Shown here in pieces: positions 50,833 to 60,065 of a stretch of 64,000 nt of DNA (the stretch's first letter is position 1; each line of letters opens with the position of its first letter). Under the pieces are notes generated by a model. The model ran no database searches. It was not told the origin of the DNA and saw nothing but the letters and a program-made list of their open reading frames with translations. This stretch comes from a bacterium. GTDB taxonomy: Bacteria; Planctomycetota; UBA1135; UBA2386. The position numbers and the translations under genes are program-made. The stretch is from assembly GCA_030432695.1 (NCBI GenBank), contig JAUILN010000012.1:1-64000 (forward strand). The letters are read 5' to 3'.

Positions 50833-52800
50833 TCAGCGCGCCAGGTCGAAGTCGACCGACGCCATCACCGCCTCGACCGCGGCCTCGTCGGCACCCGCGT
50901 CGACGTCCTGGAAGCGGAACTCGAACGCGTTGCCACCCGACAGCACCACGTAGCCGCGCTCGTCACCGCGCGCGAAGAACCAGGCCGGGCGGCCGTCGAT
51001 CTGGATCTTCTCGCCCTTGTCGAGCGGCAGGAACGACGGCGCCGAGCCGTCGGCCTCGGCCTCGTAGGCCCGCAGCCGGAGGTCGAAGGGCGCGTCGCCA
51101 TTCTTCGGCTCGGTATCGAGCAGATCGAACGAGATCGTGCCACCGGGTCGCTTGACCACCACCGGCACACCCTCGGGCAGGTCGAAGCGGATTCCGAACA
51201 GACGGTCGACATACTCCCCGTCCACGATGCGCCCGTGGGCTTCGGCGGGCCGGACCGCGCCGAGGCCGCTGCCGAGTTCCAGCGTCTCGATCGACAGGCT
51301 ACCGATGTTTCCGGCCAGGCCAGCGAACTCGCGCGAGCCGGCGCCGTCGTCGAGGCTCATCGTGCCGAGGGTCAACCGCATCGCGTCGGCGTGGCCCATG
51401 CCGAGCGTCGCGTCGAGCGCGTACCACTCGCCATCGATCCACACCTGGTTCCAGGCGTGGCCGGCCCAGGTGCCGCCGATGTAGAGACTGCCCATCGCCA
51501 CCCGACACGGGATCCCGGCCGCCCGACACATCGCCGCCAACAGCACCGCATGTTCGGAGCAGTCGCCGCTGCGGTCCTCGAAGACCTCGAGTGACGACGC
51601 CCACGCCACATCCATGCCCTTCTGGTCGACGTGGTTCTCGACCCAGGCCTCGAGCTTCTGCGCGGCGGCCCAGGCGTCGGCCTCGTCGCCGACGATCTCC
51701 TGGGCCTTCGCGAGGATCTTCGGGTCGTCGCTCTGGATCGACGAGTTCGCCCCGAGGTAGACCCGGACCCCTTCCGGCACCTCCTCCACGCTCGCCGGCC
51801 GTCGACCGGCATGCCCCGGCAGGGGCTCACGGGTCTGGATCTCGAACAGCAGCTCGCGGCTCGCGGCGGCATCACTCCGGACCAGACGTTGCGCCGACGA
51901 TTCGGGGATCGGCATGGGGATCCTCCCCTCGCGGCCGGCGACATGCACCAGGGCCCGACCGACCCGGCGTGCGGCCGGCACGTGGTACGGCTCGAACACC
52001 ATCGTCGCCGCGAACACGTCGGGCACGTCGGCGGCATCGCCCTCGACCTCCGCGAGCGCATCTTCCTCGGTGGTCAGGAACGTGACGATCTCGATGCCCG
52101 AGGTCTTCACGCTAGCGACCCACTCGAGGCCGTCCTCGTCGTGCCAGCCGACGACCTTCATCGGCATGCCGTCCATGTCTTTCACCACGCGCACCAGCCG
52201 CCGCGTGCTGCCGTCACCCACCGTCACGTCCTCGGGCTCGCCGATCTGCACGTCGATGTCGACCGCGTCGCCGAAGTCGTTCACCCAGGTGGTCAGCCAG
52301 AAGCTCGTGCCGGCCTTGCCGAGGTTCTTCACCAGCTCGCGACGGCCCGCCATCGGACCGATCGTCTCCTCGGGGATCTCGCGCTCGGTCTCGCGGGTGC
52401 TACCGGCCGTGGTCGTCGCGATGTGCGCGGTGGTGCCCTCGAACGACACCCGGGTCCGCGTCTCGCGGTTCGACATGTCGGCGACGGACGTGCACTGCAC
52501 CAGCGTGCCGTCGAGCCGCTCGACGTACGTCGTCTCGGTCTCGATCTCGACCGAAGCACCGAGCCGCCCCATGTTCAGGCTCCCGGACTCGGTATAGCGC
52601 AGCAGCAGCTCACCACCCTGGCGCACGTGCTCCAACCGGGTGAACGAATGGCCGACCCGCTGCCCCGCGATCTCGATGCGGTGCCAGTGGGTCGTGGGGG
52701 CAGGGATCGCCGGGTCCTGCGCGGCGAGCGGCAGGGCCAGAACCAGGCCGGCGAGCAGCGCCGCGACGGATGGAGACGGGAAGAATGTAGGGATGCGCAT
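50833..52800 (-). CDS. Secreted transglutaminase-like protein
   Basis: A 655-residue exported protein (signal peptide MRIPTFFPSPSVAALLAGLV, end LAAQ). A long beta-rich N-terminal half precedes a transglutaminase-like core. The core has the nucleophile in RSGDCSEHAVLLAAMCRAAG (Cys414), the His in GTWAGHAWNQVWIDGEWYAL (His448) and the Asp in LDATLGMG (Asp463), a complete papain-like triad. A C-terminal beta domain follows. Such proteins may act as cysteine peptidases or crosslinkers in the envelope. The ATG at 52800 is set by the signal peptide. Confidence 0.9.
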   Translation of the reverse strand: MRIPTFFPSPSVAALLAGLVLALPLAAQDPAIPAPTTHWHRIEIAGQRVGHSFTRLEHVRQGGELLLRYTESGSLNMGRLGASVEIETETTYVERLDGTLVQCTSVADMSNRETRTRVSFEGTTAHIATTTAGSTRETEREIPEETIGPMAGRRELVKNLGKAGTSFWLTTWVNDFGDAVDIDVQIGEPEDVTVGDGSTRRLVRVVKDMDGMPMKVVGWHDEDGLEWVASVKTSGIEIVTFLTTEEDALAEVEGDAADVPDVFAATMVFEPYHVPAARRVGRALVHVAGREGRIPMPIPESSAQRLVRSDAAASRELLFEIQTREPLPGHAGRRPASVEEVPEGVRVYLGANSSIQSDDPKILAKAQEIVGDEADAWAAAQKLEAWVENHVDQKGMDVAWASSLEVFEDRSGDCSEHAVLLAAMCRAAGIPCRVAMGSLYIGGTWAGHAWNQVWIDGEWYALDATLGMGHADAMRLTLGTMSLDDGAGSREFAGLAGNIGSLSIETLELGSGLGAVRPAEAHGRIVDGEYVDRLFGIRFDLPEGVPVVVKRPGGTISFDLLDTEPKNGDAPFDLRLRAYEAEADGSAPSFLPLDKGEKIQIDGRPAWFFARGDERGYVVLSGGNAFEFRFQDVDAGADEAAVEAVMASVDFDLAR

Positions 52801-52914
52801 GGGGGTTCGCTCGGAGGTCGGCAAGGGTGGCCGGCGGACCAGGGGATACGTCACCTGAACCACCGACCGGGGCCAACATTCATCCGGTGCGGTCCGCCAC
52901 GCGCCAACCCGGGC

Positions 52915-54750
52915 TCATTGCCCGAACGCGGCCTGCAGACTCTCCGCTCCACCCACCACCGGCAGAGTCAGCGCGGTGCCCGCCAGATCGACGGTCAGCT
53001 CGGCGCCTGGCTTCGGCCAGAGCGTGAAGTCCCGATCGCTCGAGAAGATCATCAAGCCGATCTTCTGACCCGCCGGGATCACCTGATCGTCGGGCTGCAG
53101 CTCGAACGAGAACTCCACGAACTCGCCCGGCGTCAGCGGCGAGCTCTCGGTCAGCGAGCCGCGGTTCTGCGGATCGGCCCAGCCGCGGGTGATGATGTTG
53201 TCGGTGATCCGTCGCGAGTTGGTATACGGCAACGACACGACCCACACCGACAGGTTGGCCGCCGGCTTGTCGCAGGCCATGCGGATCCGCAGCGAACCGC
53301 GTCCGGACAGGTGCACGGGCTGCCGCAGTTCCGGGGTCGCGAACAGCAGCCGATGCTTGGAGGTCTCGGCCTGCGCCAGCTCCTTGCCGGGGAAGTCGAC
53401 GTTGTCGACGAAGGACTGCCGGCCGGAGCCAGCGACCGCCTGCAACGTCAACGAGCCCACTGCCCCGCCCTCTCCGCCCGGGTGCAGCGTCACATCGCGG
53501 GCATCCGGATGCGGGTAGTCGGCATAGGGCGTCGGATCGTTGGCGCGCTTGCCCTCGCGCACGATGAACGCGCCCGGCAGCTCCCACAGATCGTTCTCGA
53601 CGCCGTAGAGGTAGTGCGAGAACCACTTGTTGACGAGCTCGAAGGGCGGATCTCCGCCGTGCCCACCCTGGTGGTAGAAGCACTTCACCGGGATGCCCTT
53701 GGCCTTGAGCGCCATGTAGATCCGGTAGCTGTGCTCCGGCATCACGTTCCAATCGTTGAAGCCGTGCGCCATGAAGGTCGGCGCCCGGTAGTTCTCGAGC
53801 TGGTTGGCATAGTCGCGCCCGGCCCAGAACTCGTTGTAGTCGCCGGTGGTCCGGTCCTGGCTGGCCATCAGGACCTCGTCGCGCACCTTGCAGTTGCAGT
53901 TCTCGCGCCCCTCCGGCTTGCCCGAGTTGACGAAGTCGTAGAGGACGTCGATGTCCTCGCCCATGTAACCGCCGGGGTGCCGCACCAGGCCGTAGCTGCG
54001 GTAATAGTGGTAGTAGGAGGTGTTCGGCGCGACCGGGATCAGGCACTCGAGCCCTTCGACGCCCGTGGTCGCCGCGGCGATCGGCAAGGTGCCCTCGAAC
54101 GACGTGCCGATCATCCCGACCTTGCCGGTGCACCAGTCGGCCTCGACCACATCATCGCCATCGACCGAGCTGTAGCCGACCGCGCGGCCATTGAGCCAGT
54201 CGATCACCGCCTTGGGCGCGAGCGACTCGTTCTTGCCACCGATCGTCGGACAACCCTGCGAGAGGCCGGTGCCGGGCGATGCCGAATGCACCACCGCGAA
54301 GCCGCGCGGCACCCACGTGCGGATCAGCGACTGCGACATCAAAGGACGGCTGATGCGCTCCTGCACCGGCGGCAGCGGAGTCCGCTTCGGCGGTGGCCCG
54401 CCGAGTTCCTGCTCGGGGTCCCAGAAGTACGACTTGTCGAGCGCTCCGACGCCATTGAAGTAGGGACTGGTCTGGTAGATCACCGGGACTTTCAGACCTT
54501 CGGTCCGGGTCTGTCGCGGCCGCGACACGTCGACGTGGACCCGGTCCGGCTTGCCGTCGAGGTCCGAGTCGAACTCGCACTCGACCCACAGGTCCTCATG
54601 GATCCAACCATCGGGATCCTTGAACGCGTCGACGATCTGGGCCTGGCCCTCCTCGAAGCGGGGGACGGCCTTCTGGCCGAGGAGCGGTCCGCCGAGCGCG
54701 CTGGCGAGCGCCACGGCCGACAGGAGAGGAGTTCGGACGAGAGGCTTCAT
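52915..54750 (-). CDS. Secreted CocE/NonD family hydrolase (X-Pro dipeptidyl-peptidase-like)
   Basis: A 611-residue exported serine hydrolase. The signal peptide is MKPLVRTPLLSAVALASALG, ending near LLGQ. The alpha/beta-hydrolase core has nucleophile elbow GMIGTSFEGT with Ser217, an acid loop near WNVMPEHSYRIYMALKAKG and His in YHQGGHGGDPPFEL. A C-terminal jelly-roll domain typical of X-Pro peptidases follows (LRIRMACDKPAANLSVWVVS, FSFELQPDDQVIPAGQKIGL). It probably cleaves peptides or esters outside the cytoplasm. It is divergent from the GGDEF-EAL gene across 217 bp, in which no clear regulatory site was seen. Confidence 0.9.
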   Translation of the reverse strand: MKPLVRTPLLSAVALASALGGPLLGQKAVPRFEEGQAQIVDAFKDPDGWIHEDLWVECEFDSDLDGKPDRVHVDVSRPRQTRTEGLKVPVIYQTSPYFNGVGALDKSYFWDPEQELGGPPPKRTPLPPVQERISRPLMSQSLIRTWVPRGFAVVHSASPGTGLSQGCPTIGGKNESLAPKAVIDWLNGRAVGYSSVDGDDVVEADWCTGKVGMIGTSFEGTLPIAAATTGVEGLECLIPVAPNTSYYHYYRSYGLVRHPGGYMGEDIDVLYDFVNSGKPEGRENCNCKVRDEVLMASQDRTTGDYNEFWAGRDYANQLENYRAPTFMAHGFNDWNVMPEHSYRIYMALKAKGIPVKCFYHQGGHGGDPPFELVNKWFSHYLYGVENDLWELPGAFIVREGKRANDPTPYADYPHPDARDVTLHPGGEGGAVGSLTLQAVAGSGRQSFVDNVDFPGKELAQAETSKHRLLFATPELRQPVHLSGRGSLRIRMACDKPAANLSVWVVSLPYTNSRRITDNIITRGWADPQNRGSLTESSPLTPGEFVEFSFELQPDDQVIPAGQKIGLMIFSSDRDFTLWPKPGAELTVDLAGTALTLPVVGGAESLQAAFGQ

Positions 54751-54967
54751 CGGCGCAGCACTGTAGGTGGCTTGGTCCCTGGAGACCACGCGTCGTGGCC
54801 GGCCGACAAGACACCCGGACACCTCCAGCTCCATCGACCGAGCCGATGATCAATCAGGTCAGACCGGAGTGCCTCGGAAAACCCCGAGCCCAACTGATCC
54901 GCATCGGCGTAAGAAGGACCAGGGGACCCTGCCAGGCTCTCCCCGTGGCCACACTGCACCGACCCCG

Positions 54968-56674
54968 ATGGACTGGCTCCTCCACCTGTTCGACTCCTCC
55001 GGCTTCACGCCTCGCTGGTTCTGCGGCGAGTGGAGCGAGACCCTCGGCTGGACCCACATCGTCTCGGACGTCGTCACCTTCCTCGCCTACTCGACGATTC
55101 CGATCCTCCTCGCCAGCCTGATCCGCAAGCGCGGCGACCTGCCGTTCCCCCGCCTGTTCTGGCTGTTCGGCGGGTTCATCTTCGCGTGCGGCACGGTGCA
55201 TCTCGTCGAGGCGATCATCTTCTGGCAGCCGCACTACCGCCTCTCGGCCGCGCTGAAGGTCGCGACCGCACTGTTCTCGGTGGCGACGGTGCTCGCACTG
55301 ATCCCGGTGGTGCCGCGCGCGCTGGCGCTGCCGGGTCTCCGCACCGTGAACGAGGAACTCTCGCGGCAGATCGCCGAGCGAGAGCGCGTCGCCCGCGAAC
55401 TGGAGGCCGCCAACTCGCGGCTCGCGGAACTTGCGGTCCTCGACCCACTGACCGGCCTGCTCAACCGGCGCGGCCTCTGCGAACGCCTCGAGCTGGCCCG
55501 ACTCGCACTCGAGCGCGAGGGCGAGCCGGCCTGCGCGGTGCTGATCGACTGCGACGACTTCAAGCGCGTCAACGACCGCTTCGGACACGCTGCCGGAGAC
55601 GCGCTGCTGCGCGAACTCGCGACCCGCATGAAGTCCGCGGTGCGCGGTCAGGACACCCTGGCACGCCTCGGCGGCGACGAGTTCCTGCTGATCCTGCACG
55701 ACACCCGCGAAGCCGAGGGATTCGAGATCTCCGAGCGACTCCGTTCCGCCCTGTTCGAGCGACCGTTCCAGGTTCCGGGCGGCGAGGTCCGACAGACCGC
55801 GAGTCTCTCGATCCAACCGCTCGACCCCGACAGCGCCCGTGATCTGGAGCTGATCGTCACGCGGGGTAGCGAGCAGCTGCGCGTGGCCAAGGCGGCCGGC
55901 AAGAACCAGGTCCACGGCACGCTCCCACACGCGCCCGGCTGCGCAGGCGACCGCTGCCAACTCGAACCATGGACCCAGGACATCGTCGATCTCGGCACCG
56001 GCGAAGTCGTGGGCGTCGAGTTCCTGATCCGCTGCGACGCCGCCACCGGACTGTCGCCTCAGGAGCTGTTCCGCAGCAGCCGGGCCCGCGGGCTGTTGGT
56101 CGAGACCGACCTGCAGTGCCTGCGCCGATGCCTCGAAGCTGCAGAACGGGCCGGGCCGGGCGCGGTACACGTGAACCTGTTCCCCGAAACGCTCGAGGCC
56201 CTGGCCGGCGTGGGGCTCGAGCAGATGTTCGCAGGCCATGCGGGAGTCTGCATCGAGATCAACGAGGAGATGCTGGTCGGCGATCCTGCCCGGCTGGCCC
56301 CCGCCCGCGCCCAACTCCGCGAGCTGGGAGTCGAGGTGGCGGTCGACGACGTGGGCTTCGGGCGCAGCAGCCTCGAGGCGCTGCTCGTACTCGAACCCGA
56401 GGTGCTGAAGATCGACCGCCGCAAGGTGAAGGGCATCGGCACGGACCCCGCGAAGCGTCGCCAGCTCGAGCGCATGCTCGGCATCGCGCGGGCCCTGCAC
56501 GCGCGCGTCGTCGCGGAGGGCATCGAGGACGCGGAGGATGCCGCTGCGGCCACCGCGCTGGGGATCCGCCTCGGCCAGGGCTTCCATCTGGGCCGGCCGA
56601 GACCGTTCGACCTCGACCCGAACAGCCGGTCCGAAGGCCGGTCGCTGCTCGAGACCAACGGCAACCCGTCGTAG
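54968..56674 (+). CDS. GGDEF-EAL protein with an ethylene-receptor-like membrane sensor
   Basis: A 568-residue c-di-GMP enzyme. Residues 25-115 form three membrane helices like the ethylene-binding domain of ETR1: TLGWTHIVSDVVTFLAYSTI, then FGGFIFACGTVHLVEAIIFW. Asp34, Tyr41, Ile71, Cys74 and His78 correspond to ETR1 Asp25, Tyr32, Ile62, Cys65 and His69 with a constant offset of nine. A coiled coil (125-155) links to a GGDEF domain (motif 235-239, I-site RGQD at 226-229, DPLTGLLNRR). An EAL domain follows, with EFL at 351-353, Asn403, Glu430, Asp460-Asp461 and Lys481, so both catalytic sites look usable. The ATG at 54968 starts just before the first helix. Copper and ethylene binding are inferred from the residues. 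Confidence 0.9.
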   Translation: MDWLLHLFDSSGFTPRWFCGEWSETLGWTHIVSDVVTFLAYSTIPILLASLIRKRGDLPFPRLFWLFGGFIFACGTVHLVEAIIFWQPHYRLSAALKVATALFSVATVLALIPVVPRALALPGLRTVNEELSRQIAERERVARELEAANSRLAELAVLDPLTGLLNRRGLCERLELARLALEREGEPACAVLIDCDDFKRVNDRFGHAAGDALLRELATRMKSAVRGQDTLARLGGDEFLLILHDTREAEGFEISERLRSALFERPFQVPGGEVRQTASLSIQPLDPDSARDLELIVTRGSEQLRVAKAAGKNQVHGTLPHAPGCAGDRCQLEPWTQDIVDLGTGEVVGVEFLIRCDAATGLSPQELFRSSRARGLLVETDLQCLRRCLEAAERAGPGAVHVNLFPETLEALAGVGLEQMFAGHAGVCIEINEEMLVGDPARLAPARAQLRELGVEVAVDDVGFGRSSLEALLVLEPEVLKIDRRKVKGIGTDPAKRRQLERMLGIARALHARVVAEGIEDAEDAAAATALGIRLGQGFHLGRPRPFDLDPNSRSEGRSLLETNGNPS

Positions 56675-56800
56675 TCTCGGATCCGGCTCCAGCGACGCCC
56701 GCCACCGGTCGACGACCGACCTGTGGGATGCTGGCCACGATGGGAGACCCATCGGGCCGCCGCGACGAACAGGATCGGAACGAGCGCAGGAGTGAGACGG

Positions 56801-58864
56801 ATGCTGATGCGTAGCCGGGTGATGAAGACCGTGGCGCTGGCCGCAGCGATGTCGGTGTTGCCGAGCATCACGCGCGCACAGGAGATCCCGACCACGATCT
56901 CGGCGACGTCTTGGGAGATCGAGATCGACGCTCCGGAGCAGGGTCACTTCTGGGCCGTCGGCCCCCTGCCGCTCGACGCTCCCGAGACGCTGCAGGCCCG
57001 CGTCGAGAAGGGCGCCGTGTTCGCGCGACGGCTGCAGACGCTCGGCACGCACTCGGCCATCTACGGCATCGAGGGCTTCGGCGAGTGCGTGCCGGAAGAC
57101 GGTCGCCTCGAATTCGTCGAAGCCGCCCCCGAGGTCCTGCCCGGATGGATGGCCCACCCCGCGGTCGCCGACGACCTCGCCGATCTCGCGGGCACCGCCG
57201 ATATCGGCGGACACGTGAGCAAGGCACCTACATGGACCCACGTCGACGGCAACGCGGCCCGGCAGCGCCTGCGCTGCGTCCACGACTGCGGCCCGTATCT
57301 CGTGACGCTGTGGTTCGACCTGTTCGCCCGCTCCCCGGTGGTGCAGGTCGTCGGCTTCGTGGCGAGGAAGGACCGCCGCCTCGACCGCGACGTGAAGCTC
57401 GCGCTGCACTTCAAGGAGGCGGTGCGCTTCCCCGATGCGCGCCTGCACGGTGGCCGACTCGCCGCCACCGGCCGGGATCTCACGGGCAGCGTCGACCTGG
57501 AGACCGCGGGCCTCTACCCGCTGCGCTTCTCACTGCTGTGCCGCACGATCCACGGCCGCCACGTCGCACCCGACCCGGCGAGCCGCCTCGCGATCCGCGC
57601 GGCCTGGCGCGGGCCGCGCTGGTTCTTGCCCACCAGCTGGAACTCCGAGTGGCTCGGCATCCACCCCGCGATCGACTCTCCGGTCGGCCGTCGACTGGCC
57701 CGGCAGGGACTGCGCGAGTTCCTGCGCGACGACGGCACGAGGAGCTTCACCGACCCACGCCCCTGGGCCAGTGCCCCCAACCCGAATCAGGCGGGCGCCC
57801 AGAACGGGTTGGGCCCCACCTGGTGGCTACCCGCGTTGGTGACCGTCCGACTGCGCCCCCACGACGTCCACCTGTGGTGCGCCGACGATTGGGCGCTACG
57901 GCCCGTGCACCTGTTCGAACCGGGAACCGCCGAGCCGATCCGCAGCCTCCCCGACGGACTCACCACGGTGGCACGACAGGTCTACGGCCCCGCCACCCTC
58001 GGCAAGCAGGAGGTGCCCAAGCACGCAACCAAGGGCTCGCTGCCGGTTGCCCTCGGCAGCGGCAAGCACGACGTCCGCGGTGCCCATGACGAACAGCACC
58101 AGGCCGACGCCCCGTTGGTCGCCGCCTATGCCCTCACCGGTGATCCGCTGGTGCGCTGGCTGCTCGACTCGCACCGCGCCCTCGACCTCGCGCAACGCCG
58201 GCCGACCGCGGGCTGGCGCAACGGTGCGCGCGGCGAGGGCCGCACCGGCTTCTCGATGTTGCTGGCCGCGGCGGTGCTCGACGACGAGCAGGCACGCGAA
58301 GCGGTGTACGCCCACGTCGCGAAGCGACTCGCGACCGCCAATCGACTCGCCTCGACCGCGGACCTGCGCGAGCGCGCTCCGGTCCGGCCCCTGAACCTGA
58401 TGCGGGATCCGCGTCTGCATTGCCAGCAACCCGCCTACGTGCCGTACGAGGAAGCGCAGTTCGCGTGGTCGTGCTGGCTCCTGTGGCGCGCGACCGGCTC
58501 CGAGGACGCGCTGCACTCCGCCTACCGCTACGGCCTGGTCACCGCGGCCGGCCTGCAGTGGGACGCCGGACAGAACGGCTGGACCGTGCCCTACGCGCTG
58601 TGGCAGGAGCCAACCGGCCGGCCGCTGCCACCCACCCGGCTCGCCGACGCCGACCTCGTCCACTCCTCGCAGTGGGCACTCTGGTGGTCGGGCTGCGGCC
58701 TACGCGCTCTGGACCAGGCCGCCGACGCGCTGCCCGAGGCGGCGCGTCACGCTCCCTGGTTGGTGAACCGCGCCCGCCGTGCCCTGCGTTGGCTCGACCG
58801 GCGCGCCCCGACTTCGACCGACCTCGGCCACCACGCGCTGTGGCAGACGACGCCGCTGCGGTGA
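56801..58864 (+). CDS. Hypothetical secreted protein, possibly an alpha/alpha-barrel enzyme
   Basis: A 687-residue protein, not assigned to a family. The leader (MKTVALAAAMSVLPSITRAQ, preceded by seven residues) targets export; an AGGAGTGA site lies 8 bp before the ATG. The N-terminal 380 residues are beta-rich. The C-terminal 300 have repeated hydrophobic helices (APLVAAYALTGDPLVRWLLD, FSMLLAAAVLDDEQAREAVY, AQFAWSCWLLWRATGSEDAL) spaced as in six-hairpin glycosidase or lyase barrels, with WxxxxWxxDxGxNGW-type aromatic residues. A polysaccharide-degrading role is a guess. A 30-residue piece of its C-terminal part is duplicated at 61.9 kb. Confidence 0.72.
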   Translation: MLMRSRVMKTVALAAAMSVLPSITRAQEIPTTISATSWEIEIDAPEQGHFWAVGPLPLDAPETLQARVEKGAVFARRLQTLGTHSAIYGIEGFGECVPEDGRLEFVEAAPEVLPGWMAHPAVADDLADLAGTADIGGHVSKAPTWTHVDGNAARQRLRCVHDCGPYLVTLWFDLFARSPVVQVVGFVARKDRRLDRDVKLALHFKEAVRFPDARLHGGRLAATGRDLTGSVDLETAGLYPLRFSLLCRTIHGRHVAPDPASRLAIRAAWRGPRWFLPTSWNSEWLGIHPAIDSPVGRRLARQGLREFLRDDGTRSFTDPRPWASAPNPNQAGAQNGLGPTWWLPALVTVRLRPHDVHLWCADDWALRPVHLFEPGTAEPIRSLPDGLTTVARQVYGPATLGKQEVPKHATKGSLPVALGSGKHDVRGAHDEQHQADAPLVAAYALTGDPLVRWLLDSHRALDLAQRRPTAGWRNGARGEGRTGFSMLLAAAVLDDEQAREAVYAHVAKRLATANRLASTADLRERAPVRPLNLMRDPRLHCQQPAYVPYEEAQFAWSCWLLWRATGSEDALHSAYRYGLVTAAGLQWDAGQNGWTVPYALWQEPTGRPLPPTRLADADLVHSSQWALWWSGCGLRALDQAADALPEAARHAPWLVNRARRALRWLDRRAPTSTDLGHHALWQTTPLR

Positions 58865-58971
58865 GCGTCCGCGCGGCGCGCCGGGCGAGAGATGAGGCGG
58901 CGCGTCTCGCTCAGGATGATCGCCGAGACTCCAGCAAGGTCGGGCGTCCCGCGCTGCAGGCTCGCCACCGT

Positions 58972-59583
58972 GGGTTCTCGTTGCACGCCGCGACGCGCGT
59001 GGCGGAGGGGCGGGAAGACGCGCTGGAGCGGTTGTGCCGGTCTGTGCTGCGCCCCGCGTCGGACGAGTCGCGGTTGGCATGGACGCGTGACGGGAAGGTG
59101 GTGTACCGATTCGAGCGTCCGTGAAAGGACGGCACGAAGCTGGCTCTGGTTCGAGCCGCTGGTCCTGATCGAGCGGCTGGCGGCACTGGTGCCGCAACCG
59201 CATCGGGATCTGGTCACGTACCACGGGGCGTTCGCGCCCGCGGCGTCGCACCGCGAGCGGGTGGTGCCGGTGCCCCCCGCGGACGAGGGTGAGCGGCCGG
59301 CGTTCCGGTCGAGGCAATGGCGGCCATGCAGGGCGATTGGCGAGAAGCGGGAGACGAAGCCGCACTGGCGGCGCCGCTGGACGTGGGCGGAGCTGATGCG
59401 GAGGAGCTTCGGGGTGGACGTGTTGGTGTGCCCTCACTGCCAGTCGCGCCGGCACCTGCTGACCCTTGTCACTGATCCGCGGACCATCACGCGAGTGCTG
59501 TCGCACCTGCGGCTGCCTGCAAAGTTGCCGCCGCTGTCAACGGCACGCCCGCCGCCGGAAGCTCCGGCCTGTAGGGCGGAGTG
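58972..59583 (+). pseudogene. IS91-family transposase, C-terminal remnant with frameshift
   Basis: In one frame, GFSLHAATRVAEGREDALER leads to LCRSVLRPAS and ends GKVVYRFERP at a stop (59124). In the next frame the match continues: SWLWFEPLVLIERLAALVPQ, LVTYHGAFAP and FGVDVLVCPHCQSRRHLLTL, followed by LVTDPRTITRVLSHLRLP. These are the C-terminal landmarks of IS91/IS801 rolling-circle (Y2) transposases, including the CPxC ribbon. A one-or-two-base shift near 59124-59130 separates the halves. The catalytic N-terminus with the HUH and tyrosine motifs is missing, so the element is inactive. It follows the 3' end of the preceding gene by about 100 bp. Confidence 0.85.
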
Positions 59584-59789
59584 AGCGGAGTGCATTGAGC
59601 GGGGCTGGGGTCGCTGCGGGTCACCGGTCTGTCGGCCCGCACTGCGGGGTGATGAGCGTCGGGCAGCGCTCCGCGAGGGAGCCCGTGGAAGGAGGCCATG
59701 AAGCGCGGTGGCGGCGGAGCTTCGGAGCGTCGGCGCAGGCCGGCTTCCCGGGGCTGGGCTCCAGTTCGCAGCTTGAGCTTCCTACGCTC
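59530..59789 (+). repeat. IS91-type terminal sequence, left copy, split by 149 bp
   Basis: From GCCGCTGTCAACGGCACGCC at 59530, this matches 61756-61867. The match breaks at the decamer CGGGGCTGGG (59600-59609) and resumes at a second copy of that decamer (59749-59758), running on to CCTACGCTC at 59789. The intervening 149 bp, bounded by the direct repeat, is an insertion here or a deletion in the right copy. The first part overlaps the end of the transposase remnant. Confidence 0.8.
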
Positions 59790-59912
59790 GGTCGGATCGA
59801 TTGCGACCGCGCCGTCGGGCGCCTGCCAGTGCAGTGGCGACTGGGCGGTGAGCGACGTCGCCTCGAGGCAGAGCGAGAGGAGGGCGACGGCCGTGGCTTG
59901 AAGACTCCGCAC
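59790..59912 (-). pseudogene. Truncated 5' end of a secreted-protein gene
   Basis: On the minus strand, a GTG at 59912 opens a frame starting VRSLQATAVALLSLCLEATS and then LTAQ, a good signal peptide. About 17 further residues follow (SPLHWQAPDGAVAIDPT) before the frame runs into the IS91 terminal sequence at 59789. The rest of the gene is absent. It looks like a gene cut by the mobile element. The small size makes this tentative. Confidence 0.35.
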
Positions 59913-60065
59913 GCCGCAGGGTGTACCTCTCCAGCACGACACGATCGCGGTCCGCGGCCCGAATCCGGCTCTTGGGGAGGCCTCGGTCGGCGCTGGACGT
60001 GCTGCGGCAGGGAATCCTCCTCACCCGAGCAACGGTCCGGGGGCGGTCCCGTTCCCGCGCGTCCC
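59913..60065. promoter_or_regulatory. Leader of the TPR/membrane-protein operon
   Basis: 153 bp between the truncated 5' fragment and the next start. It must hold the promoter of the two-gene operon that follows. No clear -35/-10 or Shine-Dalgarno is visible. Confidence 0.3.

Noticed and set aside
51631..54849. A 1072-codon open frame on the plus strand
   Set aside because: It is antisense to the transglutaminase and CocE hydrolase genes; there are no domains and the composition is skewed.
54854..57448. An 864-codon open frame on the minus strand
   Set aside because: It is antisense to the GGDEF-EAL gene, whose domains are unambiguous.
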